Origin: an uncultured Paenibacillaceae bacterium | Lineage (GTDB): Bacteria; Bacillota; Bacilli; Aneurinibacillales; Aneurinibacillaceae | DNA: 30,733 nucleotides | Assembly: GCA_937874515.1 (NCBI GenBank) | Contig: CALNBV010000248.1 | Location: 1 to 30,733, forward strand | Direction of reading: 5' to 3' | Part shown: piece by piece, positions 7,483-15,150 of the stretch | Layout: every line of letters starts with the position of its first letter | Numbering within the stretch: the first letter of the stretch is position 1 | Made by a program: the position numbers and the translations under genes | Notes under the pieces: model-generated | What the model saw: the letters and a program-made list of their open reading frames with translations, nothing else | Told to the model about the DNA's origin: nothing | Database searches by the model: none

Positions 7483-8494
7483 AAAGATTTCTAACAACCA
7501 TGAAGTGTTCATAATTGCGGAAATTGGAGTAAATCACAATGGTTCTGTTGACCTCGCGAAAAAATTAGTTCATGAAGCTTATTATGCCGGAGTGGATGCA
7601 GTAAAATTTCAAATGTATCATACAGATGAATTAGTCATTGAAAATGCTGAGTTAGCTGGATATCAAAAAAAAACTGGTTATACAAACCAACAGGAAATGC
7701 TGCAACAATACCAGCTAGATGAGAAACAAATGAGAGAAGTAAAACAGTATTGTGATCAATTAGGAATCCTTTTTATTGCAACGGCTGCCGACCAGCGAAG
7801 CGCTTCCTTTTTAAACGAACTAGAGGTGCCAGCTTTTAAAGTAGGCAGTGGGGACTTAACCAACCTTCCTTTATTGAAATTTATACAAAAATTCCAAAAG
7901 CCGATGATCTTATCAACTGGGATGTCAACTCTTAGTGAAATAGAATATTCCTTAAACCACTTGTCCCCTACTCAGGAAATTGCCTTACTCCATTGTACAT
8001 CTTCTTACCCAGCCCCCTTTGAGGACCTCCATTTACATGCCATTCATACATTAAAAAACGCCTTCCCTAAAACCATTGGTTATTCAGACCATTCAATAGG
8101 AATTGAGGTCCCTTTAGCTGCTGTTTCATTAGGGTATAAAATCATTGAAAAACACTTAACCATGGATAAAACCATGGAAGGACCAGACCATGAAGCTTCC
8201 TTAGAACCCCAAGAGTTAAGAAGTATGGTTAAAGGAATTAGAAATATTGAATCTGCCCTGGGCTCAACCCAAAAGAAAGTAACCCCTTGTGAACAATCTA
8301 CAAAAAACATCGTAAGGCGCAGTATTTATCTGGAAAAGAACATAAAAGAAGGCCATATCCTTCAATTGGAAGATGTCCGTTTCTTAAGGCCTGTGCAGGG
8401 AATTGAAGCTTGCTATTATGACAAAGTCATTGGTAAACCCTTACGCATATCTAAGAAAAAAGGAGAACCTCTTTTCTGGAATGAACTCTCTTAA
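7460..8494 (+). CDS. NeuB-family nonulosonic acid synthase (LegI/SpsE-like)
   Basis: A 344-residue enzyme that condenses phosphoenolpyruvate with a free amino sugar to form a nine-carbon acid. The N-terminal TIM barrel carries all family signatures: FIIAEIGVNHNG, AVKFQMY, KVGSGDLTNLP, LSTGMST, LLHCTSSYPAP, GYSDHSIG, EKHLTMD and GPDHEASL. The C-terminal ~60 residues (RRSIYL, IKEGHIL, FLRP) are the SAF antifreeze-like domain that closes over the active site. The two metal-ligand histidines expected in SDH and EKH are present. It starts at ATG 7460 inside the end of the aminotransferase gene with AAAGGA upstream. With the 4,6-dehydratase and NeuC-type enzyme in the same operon, legionaminic acid synthase is the best fit; N-acetylneuraminate synthase is the alternative. 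Confidence 0.9.
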   Translation: MELKIGNKKISNNHEVFIIAEIGVNHNGSVDLAKKLVHEAYYAGVDAVKFQMYHTDELVIENAELAGYQKKTGYTNQQEMLQQYQLDEKQMREVKQYCDQLGILFIATAADQRSASFLNELEVPAFKVGSGDLTNLPLLKFIQKFQKPMILSTGMSTLSEIEYSLNHLSPTQEIALLHCTSSYPAPFEDLHLHAIHTLKNAFPKTIGYSDHSIGIEVPLAAVSLGYKIIEKHLTMDKTMEGPDHEASLEPQELRSMVKGIRNIESALGSTQKKVTPCEQSTKNIVRRSIYLEKNIKEGHILQLEDVRFLRPVQGIEACYYDKVIGKPLRISKKKGEPLFWNELS

Positions 8495-8509
8495 GTTAGG
8501 TGATTATTA

Positions 8510-9676
8510 ATGGACTTATTGTGCATTACGGGAACTAGAGCAGATTATGGAATATATCGCCCTCTCTTGTTTGAATTGGAAAAATCACCCTTGTTTAAAT
8601 TAAAGTTGGTTGTCACAGGAATGCATTTGCTTTCAGAATACGGGAGGACTATTGAAGACATAAAACAAGACCCCTTTTTCATTGAAGCAACCCCTTCTAT
8701 TTTAATGAAGGGAGACTCTACATTTGCCATGTCCCAATCCATCGGTTTAGCCATCATGTACTTTTCTGATATCTTGCAATCCTCCCGCCCCCATTCCATT
8801 CTTATTTTAGGGGATCGAGGAGAGATGCTAGCAGCAGCCATTGCAGCTCATTATCAAAATATAGGGATTATCCACCTTTGTGGAGGTGAACTCAGTGGAT
8901 CAGCGGATGATGCTGTTCGCCATGCGATCTCAAAACTTGCCCATATTCATTTCGTTACATCGTTAGCTGCAAAAGATAATTTACTTAGTCAAGGTGAAGA
9001 ACAATGGCGCATCCATCCCGTAGGTACCTTACGTAAACATGATATCGAACGTATAAAAAATCTAGATACTGCTATCCAAAAAAAATTGGCAGAAAAATAT
9101 CACCTCCAATCACATCGAAAAAAAATCCTCTTTGTATTTCATCCAGATTCAAAGGAAAACTATTCCTTTGCCCAACAAATTGATTGGGTATTAGCTGCAT
9201 TAATGAACTATATTCAGCATCAAATCATCATTATTGGAACAAACAGTGATGCTGGTGGAGATTTATTTAGAGAAAAACTATTGAAGTTTTCTAACCAACA
9301 TCCTTTAACTGTTCACTACTATTCCTCAATCCATTCCGATGACTATCTTTTTCTCCTTTCTCAGGTAGATCTTTTAATTGGAAATAGCAGCAGTGGAATT
9401 GTGGAATCCCCTTTTTTTCAACTCCCTGTAATTAACATAGGCAATCGTCAAAAAAACAGGGTACAAGGAGACAATGTCCTTTCCATTGACTTTAATCAAG
9501 AGGAAGTGGAAAAAGTGCTTTTTCAAGAACTTACATCCTCGAGAAAATCATTTAGCAAAAACCCATACGATGTGAATAAATCCCCCGCTCATGAGATTAA
9601 GAGAATCATGGGCCACTCTTTATTACACCCGGAATTTTTAGTAAAGAAAATAAATGTAAGGAGAAATTCCCCTTGA
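8510..9676 (+). CDS. UDP-sugar 2-epimerase, hydrolysing (NeuC/LegG-like)
   Basis: A 388-residue GT-B-fold enzyme of the hydrolysing 2-epimerase family. The N-terminal GTRADYG (8-14) and later GDRGEMLA and GTNSDAGG motifs are typical. Late in the protein NSSSGIVESPFF binds the UDP moiety. It would invert C2 and release UDP, giving the free manno-configured amino sugar used by the synthase. Presence of a NeuC-type enzyme rather than a PseG-type hydrolase is the main argument for a legionaminic (or sialic) rather than pseudaminic product. SD AGGTGAT precedes ATG 8510. The stop overlaps the next start in TTGA. Confidence 0.9.
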   Translation: MDLLCITGTRADYGIYRPLLFELEKSPLFKLKLVVTGMHLLSEYGRTIEDIKQDPFFIEATPSILMKGDSTFAMSQSIGLAIMYFSDILQSSRPHSILILGDRGEMLAAAIAAHYQNIGIIHLCGGELSGSADDAVRHAISKLAHIHFVTSLAAKDNLLSQGEEQWRIHPVGTLRKHDIERIKNLDTAIQKKLAEKYHLQSHRKKILFVFHPDSKENYSFAQQIDWVLAALMNYIQHQIIIIGTNSDAGGDLFREKLLKFSNQHPLTVHYYSSIHSDDYLFLLSQVDLLIGNSSSGIVESPFFQLPVINIGNRQKNRVQGDNVLSIDFNQEEVEKVLFQELTSSRKSFSKNPYDVNKSPAHEIKRIMGHSLLHPEFLVKKINVRRNSP

Positions 9677-10326
9677 AAAAAATTGTGATTATTGGTGCAG
9701 GCGGTTTTGGCAGAGAGGTTGCCCAATTAGTCAAGGACATCAATAAAGAGGCAATGGAGTGGGAAATCATTGGTTATTTAGATGATCATCTAGAAAGCCA
9801 CGGAACCATTCGCAATGGGTTGACTGTTCTTGGTCCCATAGATTTAATTCGCTCTAATGATTTTCAACATTATTATTACATATGTTCCCTAGGCGACCCT
9901 AAAACAAGAAAGATGGTCATTGAAAGAATGTTAGAAATTCACCCTTCTATTCAATTTGCCACATTAATTCATCCCTCCGCCATTATCGGTGATGAAAACA
10001 GGATTGGGGAAGGTTCCGTTATTTGTGCCAGGAATGTACTTACAACCAATATATCCATTGGTAAACATGTAATCATTAATCTTTCATGTACAATTGGTCA
10101 TGATACGACCTTGTTGGATTATACAACAGTATTACCTGGAGTTAATATTTCTGGAAATGTATCAATCTGTGAGGGAGTATCTTTGGGAACCAATTCCTCT
10201 GTCATTCCCGGTGTGGAAATTGGCAGGTTTGTGACCATTGGAGCAGGTGCGGCAGTAACAAGGTCCATCCCCGAACATTGTACTGCAGTAGGCATCCCTG
10301 CGCGACCCATAAAATTTAATCAATAA
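9673..10326 (+). CDS. Sugar N/O-acetyltransferase, NeuD/PglD family
   Basis: A 217-residue protein with an N-terminal nucleotide-sugar binding Rossmann-like motif GAGGFGREVAQL (residues 8-19). About 110 residues of left-handed parallel beta-helix hexapeptide repeats follow (IHPSAIIGD through VGIPARP). H in SCTIGHDTTL matches the catalytic base of PglD. In a Leg pathway it would acetylate the C4 amine of the UDP-amino sugar (the LegH step); a NeuD-like O-acetyltransferase is possible. The start is TTG 9673, overlapping the neuC-like stop by 4 bases, with AGGAG in position. Confidence 0.87.
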   Translation: MKKIVIIGAGGFGREVAQLVKDINKEAMEWEIIGYLDDHLESHGTIRNGLTVLGPIDLIRSNDFQHYYYICSLGDPKTRKMVIERMLEIHPSIQFATLIHPSAIIGDENRIGEGSVICARNVLTTNISIGKHVIINLSCTIGHDTTLLDYTTVLPGVNISGNVSICEGVSLGTNSSVIPGVEIGRFVTIGAGAAVTRSIPEHCTAVGIPARPIKFNQ

Positions 10327-10343
10327 CCATACAGAGGTGCTCC

Positions 10344-11135
10344 ATGAAAATAGGAATTTTAATAACAGGAAGGTTAAAATCCACCCGTCTTCCTTTAAAA
10401 CTATTGTTGCCCCTCAAGGGAAAAAAAGTGATTGACCATGTGATTGAACGAGCAAAACAGGTGAACTACATGGATCAGATTATTTTATGTACCTCTTATC
10501 ACCCACAAGATTATCCTTTAATCGAGGCTGCCCTTAAACAAAACATTTATTATTTTACCGGCCATCCAGATGATGTATTACGACGGTTATTCGATGCAGC
10601 CACATTTTTTCAACTTGATTATATCTTATCCATTACAGCAGATAACCCCTTATTTTCCATTGAGTATGCTAATGTAATAGCCAATGATGCACGTTTATAT
10701 CAACCGGATTATATGTATATTGAAGGATTACCCATAGGAATTGGATTATACGGAATCAGTTATGATGCATTAAAAACAGTGATTAAAATAAAAAATCACA
10801 TTGATACGGAAATTTGGGGCCATTGGTTCAATCAACCGGATTACTTTCACGTACGTACCATTCAAGGACGAAAAGGGGATTATAGAAACACCCGCCTCAC
10901 CCTGGATACCTATGAAGATTACTTATTCTTGCAACGTGTTACAACTCAAATGCCCCGGGAGGAATTATATAACTATCAATCCCTGCTCAAAGTCATCGAT
11001 CAAATTCCCCATGGAGAAATTCACAACAACAATATCATCCAAAAACAACTTCCATCAGATATTAAAAATGAAATCAATCTTCTTTATAAAAAACTGGTAA
11101 AGGATAAAAGGGTGAATAAAAATGAATCTGTTTAA
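10344..11135 (+). CDS. SpsF-like cytidylyltransferase (putative CMP-nonulosonate synthetase)
   Basis: 263 residues of the CMP-KDO synthetase / SpsF nucleotidyltransferase family. The N-terminal GRLKSTRLPLK (residues 9-19) is the CTP-binding signature, and SITADNPLFS is the metal and substrate acidic motif. A C-terminal part with RLTLDTYEDYLFLQ is typical of SpsF-like proteins. No canonical NeuA/LegF is in the operon, so this is the likely activating enzyme forming CMP-nonulosonate for transfer. That assignment is by context. Start ATG 10344 follows CAGAGGTG; the end overlaps the next gene by 14 bases. Confidence 0.78.
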   Translation: MKIGILITGRLKSTRLPLKLLLPLKGKKVIDHVIERAKQVNYMDQIILCTSYHPQDYPLIEAALKQNIYYFTGHPDDVLRRLFDAATFFQLDYILSITADNPLFSIEYANVIANDARLYQPDYMYIEGLPIGIGLYGISYDALKTVIKIKNHIDTEIWGHWFNQPDYFHVRTIQGRKGDYRNTRLTLDTYEDYLFLQRVTTQMPREELYNYQSLLKVIDQIPHGEIHNNNIIQKQLPSDIKNEINLLYKKLVKDKRVNKNESV

Positions 11136-12129
11136 TTGTACTTCTCCTTTTTGGATTGCAGAAACAGCCTGTAATCATGAAGGGGATTTTTCTTATATGC
11201 TTCAATTAGTCGCAAGTTTAAAAAAGAGGGGGGCTTCAGCGGTTAAATTCCATATCATGCTGGATTTAGATGCATATATGGTTTCTTCCCATCCTCTTTA
11301 TGCTGCGATTGAGAAGTGGGTTTTTACCGAAGAACAATGGCATGAATTATTCCAGTTCAGCCGACAAATCGGGTTGAAAATAATCGGCCTGGTGGATGAA
11401 CCCCGCTCCATCGAATTTCTAAAAAAAGAAAACATCGATGCCTATGCCATTCATGCTACTTGTATCAATGACTTGTTAATGTTAAAACAGTTATCAACCA
11501 TACAACAACCTTTGTTTATTGGAATTGGAGGAGCTATTCCATCAGAAATCCAATATGCGATTGAACATCTGTCACCAAAAGAAAATTTGATTCTGATGTA
11601 TGGAATCCAATCCTACCCTACCCCACTATCCTCTATCCATTTAAGAAAAATACCAATGTATGAAAAAAAACTGGGACTCCCAGTAGGTTATGCCGACCAC
11701 ACGTCTTCGAAAGATACAATGGATCGGGTTTTAACTTATGCAACTGTATATGGTTTAGGGGCGAGGATCTTCGAACAACATATTACCCTTGATTTATCAC
11801 AAAAAAGAATTGATGATGAATCAGCTGTAGAAGCAAAGGAACTGCAACACTTAATTACTTCCATCAACAAAACAGTAGCCATGTGTGGACCAGAACAGCT
11901 CTTCCTCACGAAAGAGGAGAAAAATTATGCGCGGATTCGAAAAACCATTGTTGCCGCAAAAGAATTAACACCTGGCACCATCATCAATGAAGATGCCTTA
12001 TCTTTTAAGAGAACCCATACTCCAGGGGATATCGAACTGAAAGACCTGGCAAACTTAATTGGGAAAAAAGTTTTACACAAACTAAAGAAAGATGATTCAA
12101 TCCATTGGAAGGATGTTGGGGATGTATAG
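11122..12129 (+). CDS. Divergent second NeuB-family protein
   Basis: 335 residues with the NeuB plan (TIM barrel plus C-terminal SAF domain with RIRKTIVAA and LTPGTII) but strongly altered active-site loops. Compared with the intact NeuB at 7460: AEIGVNHNG becomes AETACNHEG; KVGSGDL becomes AIHATCI; LSTGMST becomes IGIGGAI; LHCTSSYPAP becomes MYGIQSYPTP; and GPDHEASL becomes KRIDDESAV. The histidines of ADHT and EQH, equivalent to the metal ligands, are kept. It may use a different sugar or make a second nine-carbon acid, or have a changed role; it does not look like simple decay because the frame and fold are intact. Start ATG 11122 has AGGGTG upstream and overlaps the cytidylyltransferase gene. 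Confidence 0.75.
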   Translation: MNLFNCTSPFWIAETACNHEGDFSYMLQLVASLKKRGASAVKFHIMLDLDAYMVSSHPLYAAIEKWVFTEEQWHELFQFSRQIGLKIIGLVDEPRSIEFLKKENIDAYAIHATCINDLLMLKQLSTIQQPLFIGIGGAIPSEIQYAIEHLSPKENLILMYGIQSYPTPLSSIHLRKIPMYEKKLGLPVGYADHTSSKDTMDRVLTYATVYGLGARIFEQHITLDLSQKRIDDESAVEAKELQHLITSINKTVAMCGPEQLFLTKEEKNYARIRKTIVAAKELTPGTIINEDALSFKRTHTPGDIELKDLANLIGKKVLHKLKKDDSIHWKDVGDV

Positions 12130-13597
12130 TGGTGATGTATTCAATCCCCACCTTCTACTTCGTTATGGTTTTACACAGGATTTATTTGAATGCTTCTCAT
12201 CCTTAAAGTACCTTCATGTAGAACTGCCGTTATTAATGGTGCGCCCCTACCATGTCTTGATTCGTGAACAAGTTGACCAACGCTTAGGAAACCCTTTGTA
12301 TCTTTACATGAAACAAAGACAATGGAATTTCTATTCCATGAAGGATGTTCAACAAAAATTACAAAGAATTCCCCAACAGATTCTTTCCTTAGGAACGGAT
12401 TCCAAGAGAACCACTGTTTTAATTTGTGGACAATTTATCGATTTTGCCCTTTCCCAATTGTCTGATAAACAAGTATTAATCCTGCAATCAAATCCCCATG
12501 ATCAGAAAGCGCTTCAAGGGAAAAATCTTCCTGAAAATTTCCATCTATTCAATCTGTTTGAAACACTTAGAGCCTACCCCCTAAGACGTGAAACAAATCA
12601 GTGGATTCAAGAAAATATATCGAAATTTGAGAATGAACCTTTTGTAAAAAAACATGAAATCTTTTCTCTTCCCAATTTTATTCCTTGGCTTCGTAGCCAA
12701 CTCGTCCACGGAATAAAACTGGTCGAAATCTTAACAAGGTTGATTTATGACCATCCTATTGGTATCTTCTTGGACCACTCAGAACTGGTTTATCCGGGAA
12801 ATATTTTATCCCTTTTAGGTCGCTTATATGGAATCCCCTTTATAAACGTACAAAATCATTTAACCAACGATGCCTCCATCATCCCTTCCCGTGCCACCCA
12901 TTACTGTGTATGGGGAAGACATATGACACAATGGTTAAATAAACGAGGAATTCCTAAATCCAACATTTTTGAAATAGGAAGCCTGCGACTTTCTAATAAT
13001 GAACAATTCATTAAAAAAAACAAAGAGGACCTTCTTCGGTATTTAGGGATTGGTGAAAATAAATTCATTATTGCTTTTACAACCCAGTGTTATTTTGATT
13101 ACATTAATCATTCCATTATGGAGTGGATGAAAAAAGCAACAGAACAACTCCCCATTCTTGTCATTGTGAATCCTCATCCATCTGATCATCTCTCCTATGA
13201 GCGATATATTTCAGAGGGAATGCGCCTTACCCCTCCAGGTTTTCATTTACAGGAAATTTTATATACTTCGGATCTCATTGCAACCATTTCATCCACAACC
13301 GCCCTCGAAGGAGCCCTTTTTAAAAAAGGCATAGTCATATTACAACCAGAACTACCTTACGATTATCATTTAAATTATAACGGGTATTACCAAATTATGG
13401 CCGATGGAAAAGGCGGAATTTCTGTTCATAATGGGGAGGAATTAATTTTAGAGTTAAAAAAATTAATGAGTGATCCAAGGTATTATGAGGAAAATGCAGA
13501 AAAAGGCCAACACATTCTTCATGAAATGTTGACCTTAGGAGAAATAAAACCACAGGAAAGATTAAAAAACCTATTAGATGAATTGTTTTTCAAATGA
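12122..13597 (+). CDS. GT-B-like surface polysaccharide protein, candidate nonulosonate transferase
   Basis: A soluble protein of 491 residues. The C-terminal half shows features of capsule-type GT-B glycosyltransferases: VIVNPHPSDHLSY, then ATISSTTALEGALFKKG and a final ELILELKKLMSDP helix. The N-terminal half is unfamiliar. As the last gene of the operon and the only candidate transferase, it may move the CMP-sugar to its acceptor; this is inference. An in-frame ATG lies upstream at 12092, but ATG 12122 has GGAAGG about 9 bases before it and overlaps the preceding stop as ATGTATAG, so I prefer it. The TGA ends one base before the convergent CvfB-like stop, with no terminator between. Confidence 0.65.
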   Translation: MYSGDVFNPHLLLRYGFTQDLFECFSSLKYLHVELPLLMVRPYHVLIREQVDQRLGNPLYLYMKQRQWNFYSMKDVQQKLQRIPQQILSLGTDSKRTTVLICGQFIDFALSQLSDKQVLILQSNPHDQKALQGKNLPENFHLFNLFETLRAYPLRRETNQWIQENISKFENEPFVKKHEIFSLPNFIPWLRSQLVHGIKLVEILTRLIYDHPIGIFLDHSELVYPGNILSLLGRLYGIPFINVQNHLTNDASIIPSRATHYCVWGRHMTQWLNKRGIPKSNIFEIGSLRLSNNEQFIKKNKEDLLRYLGIGENKFIIAFTTQCYFDYINHSIMEWMKKATEQLPILVIVNPHPSDHLSYERYISEGMRLTPPGFHLQEILYTSDLIATISSTTALEGALFKKGIVILQPELPYDYHLNYNGYYQIMADGKGGISVHNGEELILELKKLMSDPRYYEENAEKGQHILHEMLTLGEIKPQERLKNLLDELFFK

Positions 13598-13598
13598 A

Positions 13599-14447
13599 TT
13601 ATTTAATAATTTTCGTCCAGCCATTTTCCTGGACAATTTTATTTTCCTTCAACAGTTTTCCCAGGGCCTTTTTAAAGGAACCTTTACTAATCCCGAAGAT
13701 ATCCCTAATAATCTCAGGGTCTGACTGGTCAGTATAAGGCATTTTCCCATTACGACTTTTCAGGTATTCATAAATCTTTTCCGCGTCAATCACATAACGA
13801 ACTTCTTTGGGAGGCAACATGGATAGACCAAAAGCCCCATCTTCTCTAATACGGGTGACTCTTCCTTCGATGCGGCAACCCAATCGCAAAGGAACGCTGG
13901 CATCATCCCAGGAAATAAAGGCTAAATTTTTCCCCTCAGTCATCAACCAGGCCCCGGAGTTTAATACTTTATACACATACCCCTGAACGGTATTGTTTTT
14001 CATTGTTTCTGTTCCAGGCTCGGCAATGGATTTAATAGTTTCCTCATCCATTTTAAAAGCCTGTAACCTTCCCTTCTTATCCACACCTACACATACCGGA
14101 ATACGGTCCCCTGCTTGTGGCCATCTTTCATGATCCCAGGGAAGATCATCCAGGGATAAGAAAAGGTGTTTCTGGATTCCATTATCTAGGAATGCCCCCA
14201 ATTTAAATTCTACATCAGTAACTTGTAACCAACCACATTCCTCTAATAAAAGGATTGGCTTGTCACGAGTCGCTGCTAATCTGCCTTGATGGTCATGATA
14301 TAAATAAACCTCTACCTCATCTTCAGGTTCGAAGGTTCCTTTCGCTTCACCTGCATGCAATAGAACGTCTGTGGTTCCATCTGACAAAAAATACCCAAAG
14401 GGTGCTGTACGAACAACTTTTAATGTAACAATGGTTCCCGCTTCCAC
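13599..14447 (-). CDS. CvfB/YitL-like S1-domain RNA-binding protein
   Basis: 282 residues. The N-terminus GTIVTLKVVRTAPFGYFLSD is an S1-like OB fold and is repeated in variant form twice more (DVEFKLGAFLDNG and GYVYKVLNSGAWLM). The C-terminal ~70 residues (IYEYLKSRNGKMPYTD through KIVQENGWTKIIK) form a winged-helix domain. This is the layout of CvfB of Staphylococcus and YitL of Bacillus, cytosolic RNA-binding regulators. Start GTG 14447 follows AGAGGGA. It is preceded by the terminator of the upstream lipoprotein gene, so it has its own promoter, which I could not place with confidence. Confidence 0.86.
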   Translation of the reverse strand: MEAGTIVTLKVVRTAPFGYFLSDGTTDVLLHAGEAKGTFEPEDEVEVYLYHDHQGRLAATRDKPILLLEECGWLQVTDVEFKLGAFLDNGIQKHLFLSLDDLPWDHERWPQAGDRIPVCVGVDKKGRLQAFKMDEETIKSIAEPGTETMKNNTVQGYVYKVLNSGAWLMTEGKNLAFISWDDASVPLRLGCRIEGRVTRIREDGAFGLSMLPPKEVRYVIDAEKIYEYLKSRNGKMPYTDQSDPEIIRDIFGISKGSFKKALGKLLKENKIVQENGWTKIIK

Positions 14448-14514
14448 ACGATTCCCTCTTTCTTATAGAAAACTTTACCTAGTACCCGATGTTCATCATA
14501 CCTCATTTTAAAGG

Positions 14515-14556
14515 AAAAGAAAAAGGCAGTTTTCTTTTTTCTTAAGAAAACTTGCC
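14515..14556 (-). terminator. Terminator of the YhcN-type lipoprotein gene
   Basis: On the minus strand GGCAAGTTTTCTT pairs with AAGAAAACTGCC (one bulge) and is followed by TTTTTCTTTTCC. It starts about 24 bases after the lipoprotein stop. Confidence 0.85.
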
Positions 14557-14579
14557 CTCTTTTCTTGTGCAGAATAGCT

Positions 14580-15044
14580 TTACGGGGTTGGGATAACAAA
14601 CTGTTTACCAATGTCTTGAATAATTCCATCTACATCAGTGGTCCTCGTACTCATAATACCAGCACCATTAGGAGCAGAAGGGCTCTGAATCCGCTGGTTC
14701 AGTCGAGGATCAGTGGTCACATAGATGTTATTGTGGGTTTCCGTTTTTTTCAAGGCATGATAAACATCCAATTCAATATCCCGTTTATTTCTGGCGGATT
14801 TTTGATCCGCTTCAATGCCTACCAGAACAGTAACCCCATTTACAGACACATTCGCTTTTTTCACACCATTTACTTTTTGTGCAATGGTTTGAATGCGATT
14901 GGTTAGTGCACTGTCTTTACCCATGGCTTTTGATTGAATTCTTTGTGTTGACTGTTGGCCTGTATCATTAGGTGTCCCGCAACCAGTTACCATCATCAGA
15001 ACTAAATAAATGAATCCAATGCTTAGGATGGTGATTCTTTTCAT
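14580..15044 (-). CDS. YhcN/YlaJ-type sporulation lipoprotein
   Basis: About 154 residues: signal peptide MKRITILSIGFIYLVLMMVTGC with lipobox VTGC, then a YhcN/YlaJ-like domain. That domain has alternating hydrophobic segments NRIQTIAQKVNGVKKANVSV and VTVLVGIEADQ, then VYHALKKTETHNNIYVTTDP. Members are membrane-anchored proteins of the forespore and spore inner membrane in Bacillus. ATG 15044 is preferred over the overlapping GTG 15047 because GGAGGTG sits at better spacing. It is monocistronic, with a terminator on each side. Confidence 0.87.
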   Translation of the reverse strand: MKRITILSIGFIYLVLMMVTGCGTPNDTGQQSTQRIQSKAMGKDSALTNRIQTIAQKVNGVKKANVSVNGVTVLVGIEADQKSARNKRDIELDVYHALKKTETHNNIYVTTDPRLNQRIQSPSAPNGAGIMSTRTTDVDGIIQDIGKQFVIPTP

Positions 15045-15103
15045 CACTATACACCTCCACTACTATTTTGCTCATTTTACAAAGAGGTAGTGATGTAATT
15101 AAA

Positions 15104-15138
15104 GGAAAAACCCTGAACCATTTGGTCCAGGGTTTTTT
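15104..15138 (-). terminator. Terminator after the CoA-transferase gene
   Basis: AAAAACCCTG-A-ACC pairs with GGT-C-CAGGGTTTTT around a short loop. A and T tracts on both sides let it work in either direction; it sits 13 bases after the CoA-transferase stop on the minus strand. Confidence 0.85.
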
Positions 15139-15150
15139 CAAATTCAAATA

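Noticed and set aside
6343..11135. Pseudaminic acid pathway as the product of the sugar operon
   Set aside because: There is no PseG-type hydrolase or PseH; a NeuC-type hydrolysing epimerase and a non-Tyr dehydratase fit legionaminic acid better.
14420..14629. 69-residue minus-strand frame between the CvfB-like and YhcN-type genes
   Set aside because: It runs through an intrinsic terminator and overlaps both genes; composition is not protein-like.
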